NCBI GenBank assembly: GCA_903921725.1
Contig: CAIXRA010000082.1
Span: 1-59,936 of the forward strand
Reading direction: 5' to 3'
Source of the DNA: an uncultured Lentisphaerota bacterium
Lineage (GTDB): Bacteria > Verrucomicrobiota > Lentisphaeria > Oligosphaerales > CAITYL01
Length of the DNA stretch: 59,936 nucleotides
The translations under genes and the position numbers were made by a program. Shown here one piece after another: positions 59,419 through 59,936 of this stretch (within the stretch, counting starts at the first letter, position 1; each line of letters starts with the position of its first letter). Below the pieces are notes generated by a model. It worked only from the letters and a program-made list of their open reading frames with translations. It ran no database searches and was not told where the DNA came from.

Positions 59419-59936
59419 ATGAGCGCGAACATGAAGATGATGGTGATGGCTGGCTCGGCGATGGTTCTGGCGGCATCCATGGCGATGGCACAGTCTGCCG
59501 TGGACAAGTCGGTGGTGCTTGACAATACGCAGGTTAAGGGCAACATCAACGCCAACAAGTCCACCGTTGAGGTCGGCGGCGTGGATGTCAAGAACTCGAA
59601 GGTCGACAAATCGGTGATCATTGGCAACACGCAGGTTAAGGGCAACATCAACGCCAACAAATCCACGGTTGAAGTCGGCGGAGTTGACGTCAAGGGTTCG
59701 AAGGTCGACAAGTCTGTGATCATCGACAACACGGAACTGCGTGGCAACATCAATGCCAACAAGTCGAACGTGAATGTCGGCGGAACGGACATCGAGGGAT
59801 CGAAGGTCGACAAGTCCGTGATCATCGGCAACACGGAGATGCGTGGCAACATCAACGCCAATAAGTCGAATGTGAATGTTGGTGGCGTGGATGTCAAGAA
59901 CTCGAAGGTCGACAAGTCCGTAATCATCAGCAACAC
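59419..59936 (+). CDS. exported 34-residue tandem-repeat protein, 3' end outside the window
   Basis: An open frame from ATG 59419 (AAAAAGGAG upstream, 8 nt away) to the window edge, at least 172 residues, with no stop. Signal peptide MVMAGSAMVLAASMAMAQS. The rest is four complete 34-residue repeats and a fifth begun: DKSVIIGNTQVKGNINANKS followed by TVEVGGVDVKNSKV, with variants. The pattern of alternating Val/Ile and Asn/Lys with Gly turns suggests a beta-solenoid similar in style to the protein at 56.3 kb. Because the gene is incomplete, its length and C-terminal anchor are unknown. Confidence 0.85.
   Translation, partial: MSANMKMMVMAGSAMVLAASMAMAQSAVDKSVVLDNTQVKGNINANKSTVEVGGVDVKNSKVDKSVIIGNTQVKGNINANKSTVEVGGVDVKGSKVDKSVIIDNTELRGNINANKSNVNVGGTDIEGSKVDKSVIIGNTEMRGNINANKSNVNVGGVDVKNSKVDKSVIISN
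59503..59936 (+). repeat. 102-bp tandem repeat within the last gene
   Basis: Units at 59503-59604, 59605-59706, 59707-59808, 59809-59910 and a partial fifth to 59936. They keep exact 34-codon length. Many differences between units are synonymous (for example GTCGGCGG against GTTGGTGG), so the repeat is maintained at protein level. The opposite strand is accidentally open for over 400 codons because of this regularity. Confidence 0.92.

Noticed and set aside
58725..59936. Long minus-strand frame rich in Leu/Thr/Ser repeats across the right edge
   Set aside because: It is the complement of the 102-bp repeats. The plus strand has a ribosome binding site, signal peptide and synonymous variation between units, so the plus strand is coding.
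59503..59936. Possible CRISPR array because of regular direct repeats
   Set aside because: Repeats are contiguous with no spacers, keep a multiple of three length and encode a periodic protein.

Overview
The window is about 60 kb of GC-rich bacterial chromosome. There is no rRNA, integrase or phage structural gene. Several traits point to the Planctomycetes-Verrucomicrobia-Chlamydiae side of the tree, most likely Kiritimatiellota, Lentisphaerota or Verrucomicrobiota: many secreted glycan-degrading enzymes without a SusC/SusD pair, a PEP-CTERM sorting tail, a eukaryote-like HisA, a GH109/GH101 mucin set, and low-copy intergenic hairpin repeats. The taxon is an inference from gene content.

Left end (1-8.4 kb) is a defence and toxin-antitoxin island. 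It holds an AT-richer MqsR-like toxin, an extended MqsA-like antitoxin and a third small gene; a fused type IIL restriction-modification enzyme of the MmeI type; an AbiEi/AbiEii-like pair; and a HipB regulator with three operator-like boxes, followed by a HipA gene that has lost nearly all of its kinase.

8.4-17.2 kb holds a heparinase-like lyase; a glycerol-3-phosphate module (GlpA-like, GlpB-like, DUF1667, GlpT-like), interrupted by a 267-bp MITE-like element with perfect 27-bp terminal inverted repeats; a secreted coiled-coil protein; and a secreted metallophosphoesterase.

17.5-30.5 kb is a uronate-glycan locus read leftwards: DUF4861, a large lipoprotein, a beta-propeller/GH105 fusion, GH172, GH29, KDPG aldolase, KduD and KduI. 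A KdgR-like IclR regulator is transcribed divergently from a strong, operator-like promoter. A DMT exporter follows it. The enzymes together suggest cleavage of a fucosylated, uronate-containing polysaccharide, then entry of the unsaturated uronate into the 2-keto-3-deoxygluconate route. The KDG kinase is not in the window.

30.7-55.8 kb mixes housekeeping and host-glycan genes: a trypsin-like protease, tRNA-Ser, a sugar-porter transporter with a large soluble insertion, GH101 endo-alpha-N-acetylgalactosaminidase, a SWIM/SNF2 helicase, L-fucose isomerase, UV endonuclease, a PEP-CTERM subtilase with Glu at the Asp position, HisA, a lytic transglycosylase, a SirB1-like protein, an SGNH esterase, a GH109 enzyme bracketed by small hairpin repeats, tRNA-Asn and a GH3 glucosidase.

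Right end (56.3-59.9 kb) is the most unusual part. It has four consecutive exported proteins made of Asn/Ser/Val-rich repeats or GIN-type beta-helix domains, the last running off the window with near-perfect 102-bp repeats. I read it as an undescribed surface or matrix beta-solenoid system; its function is unknown.
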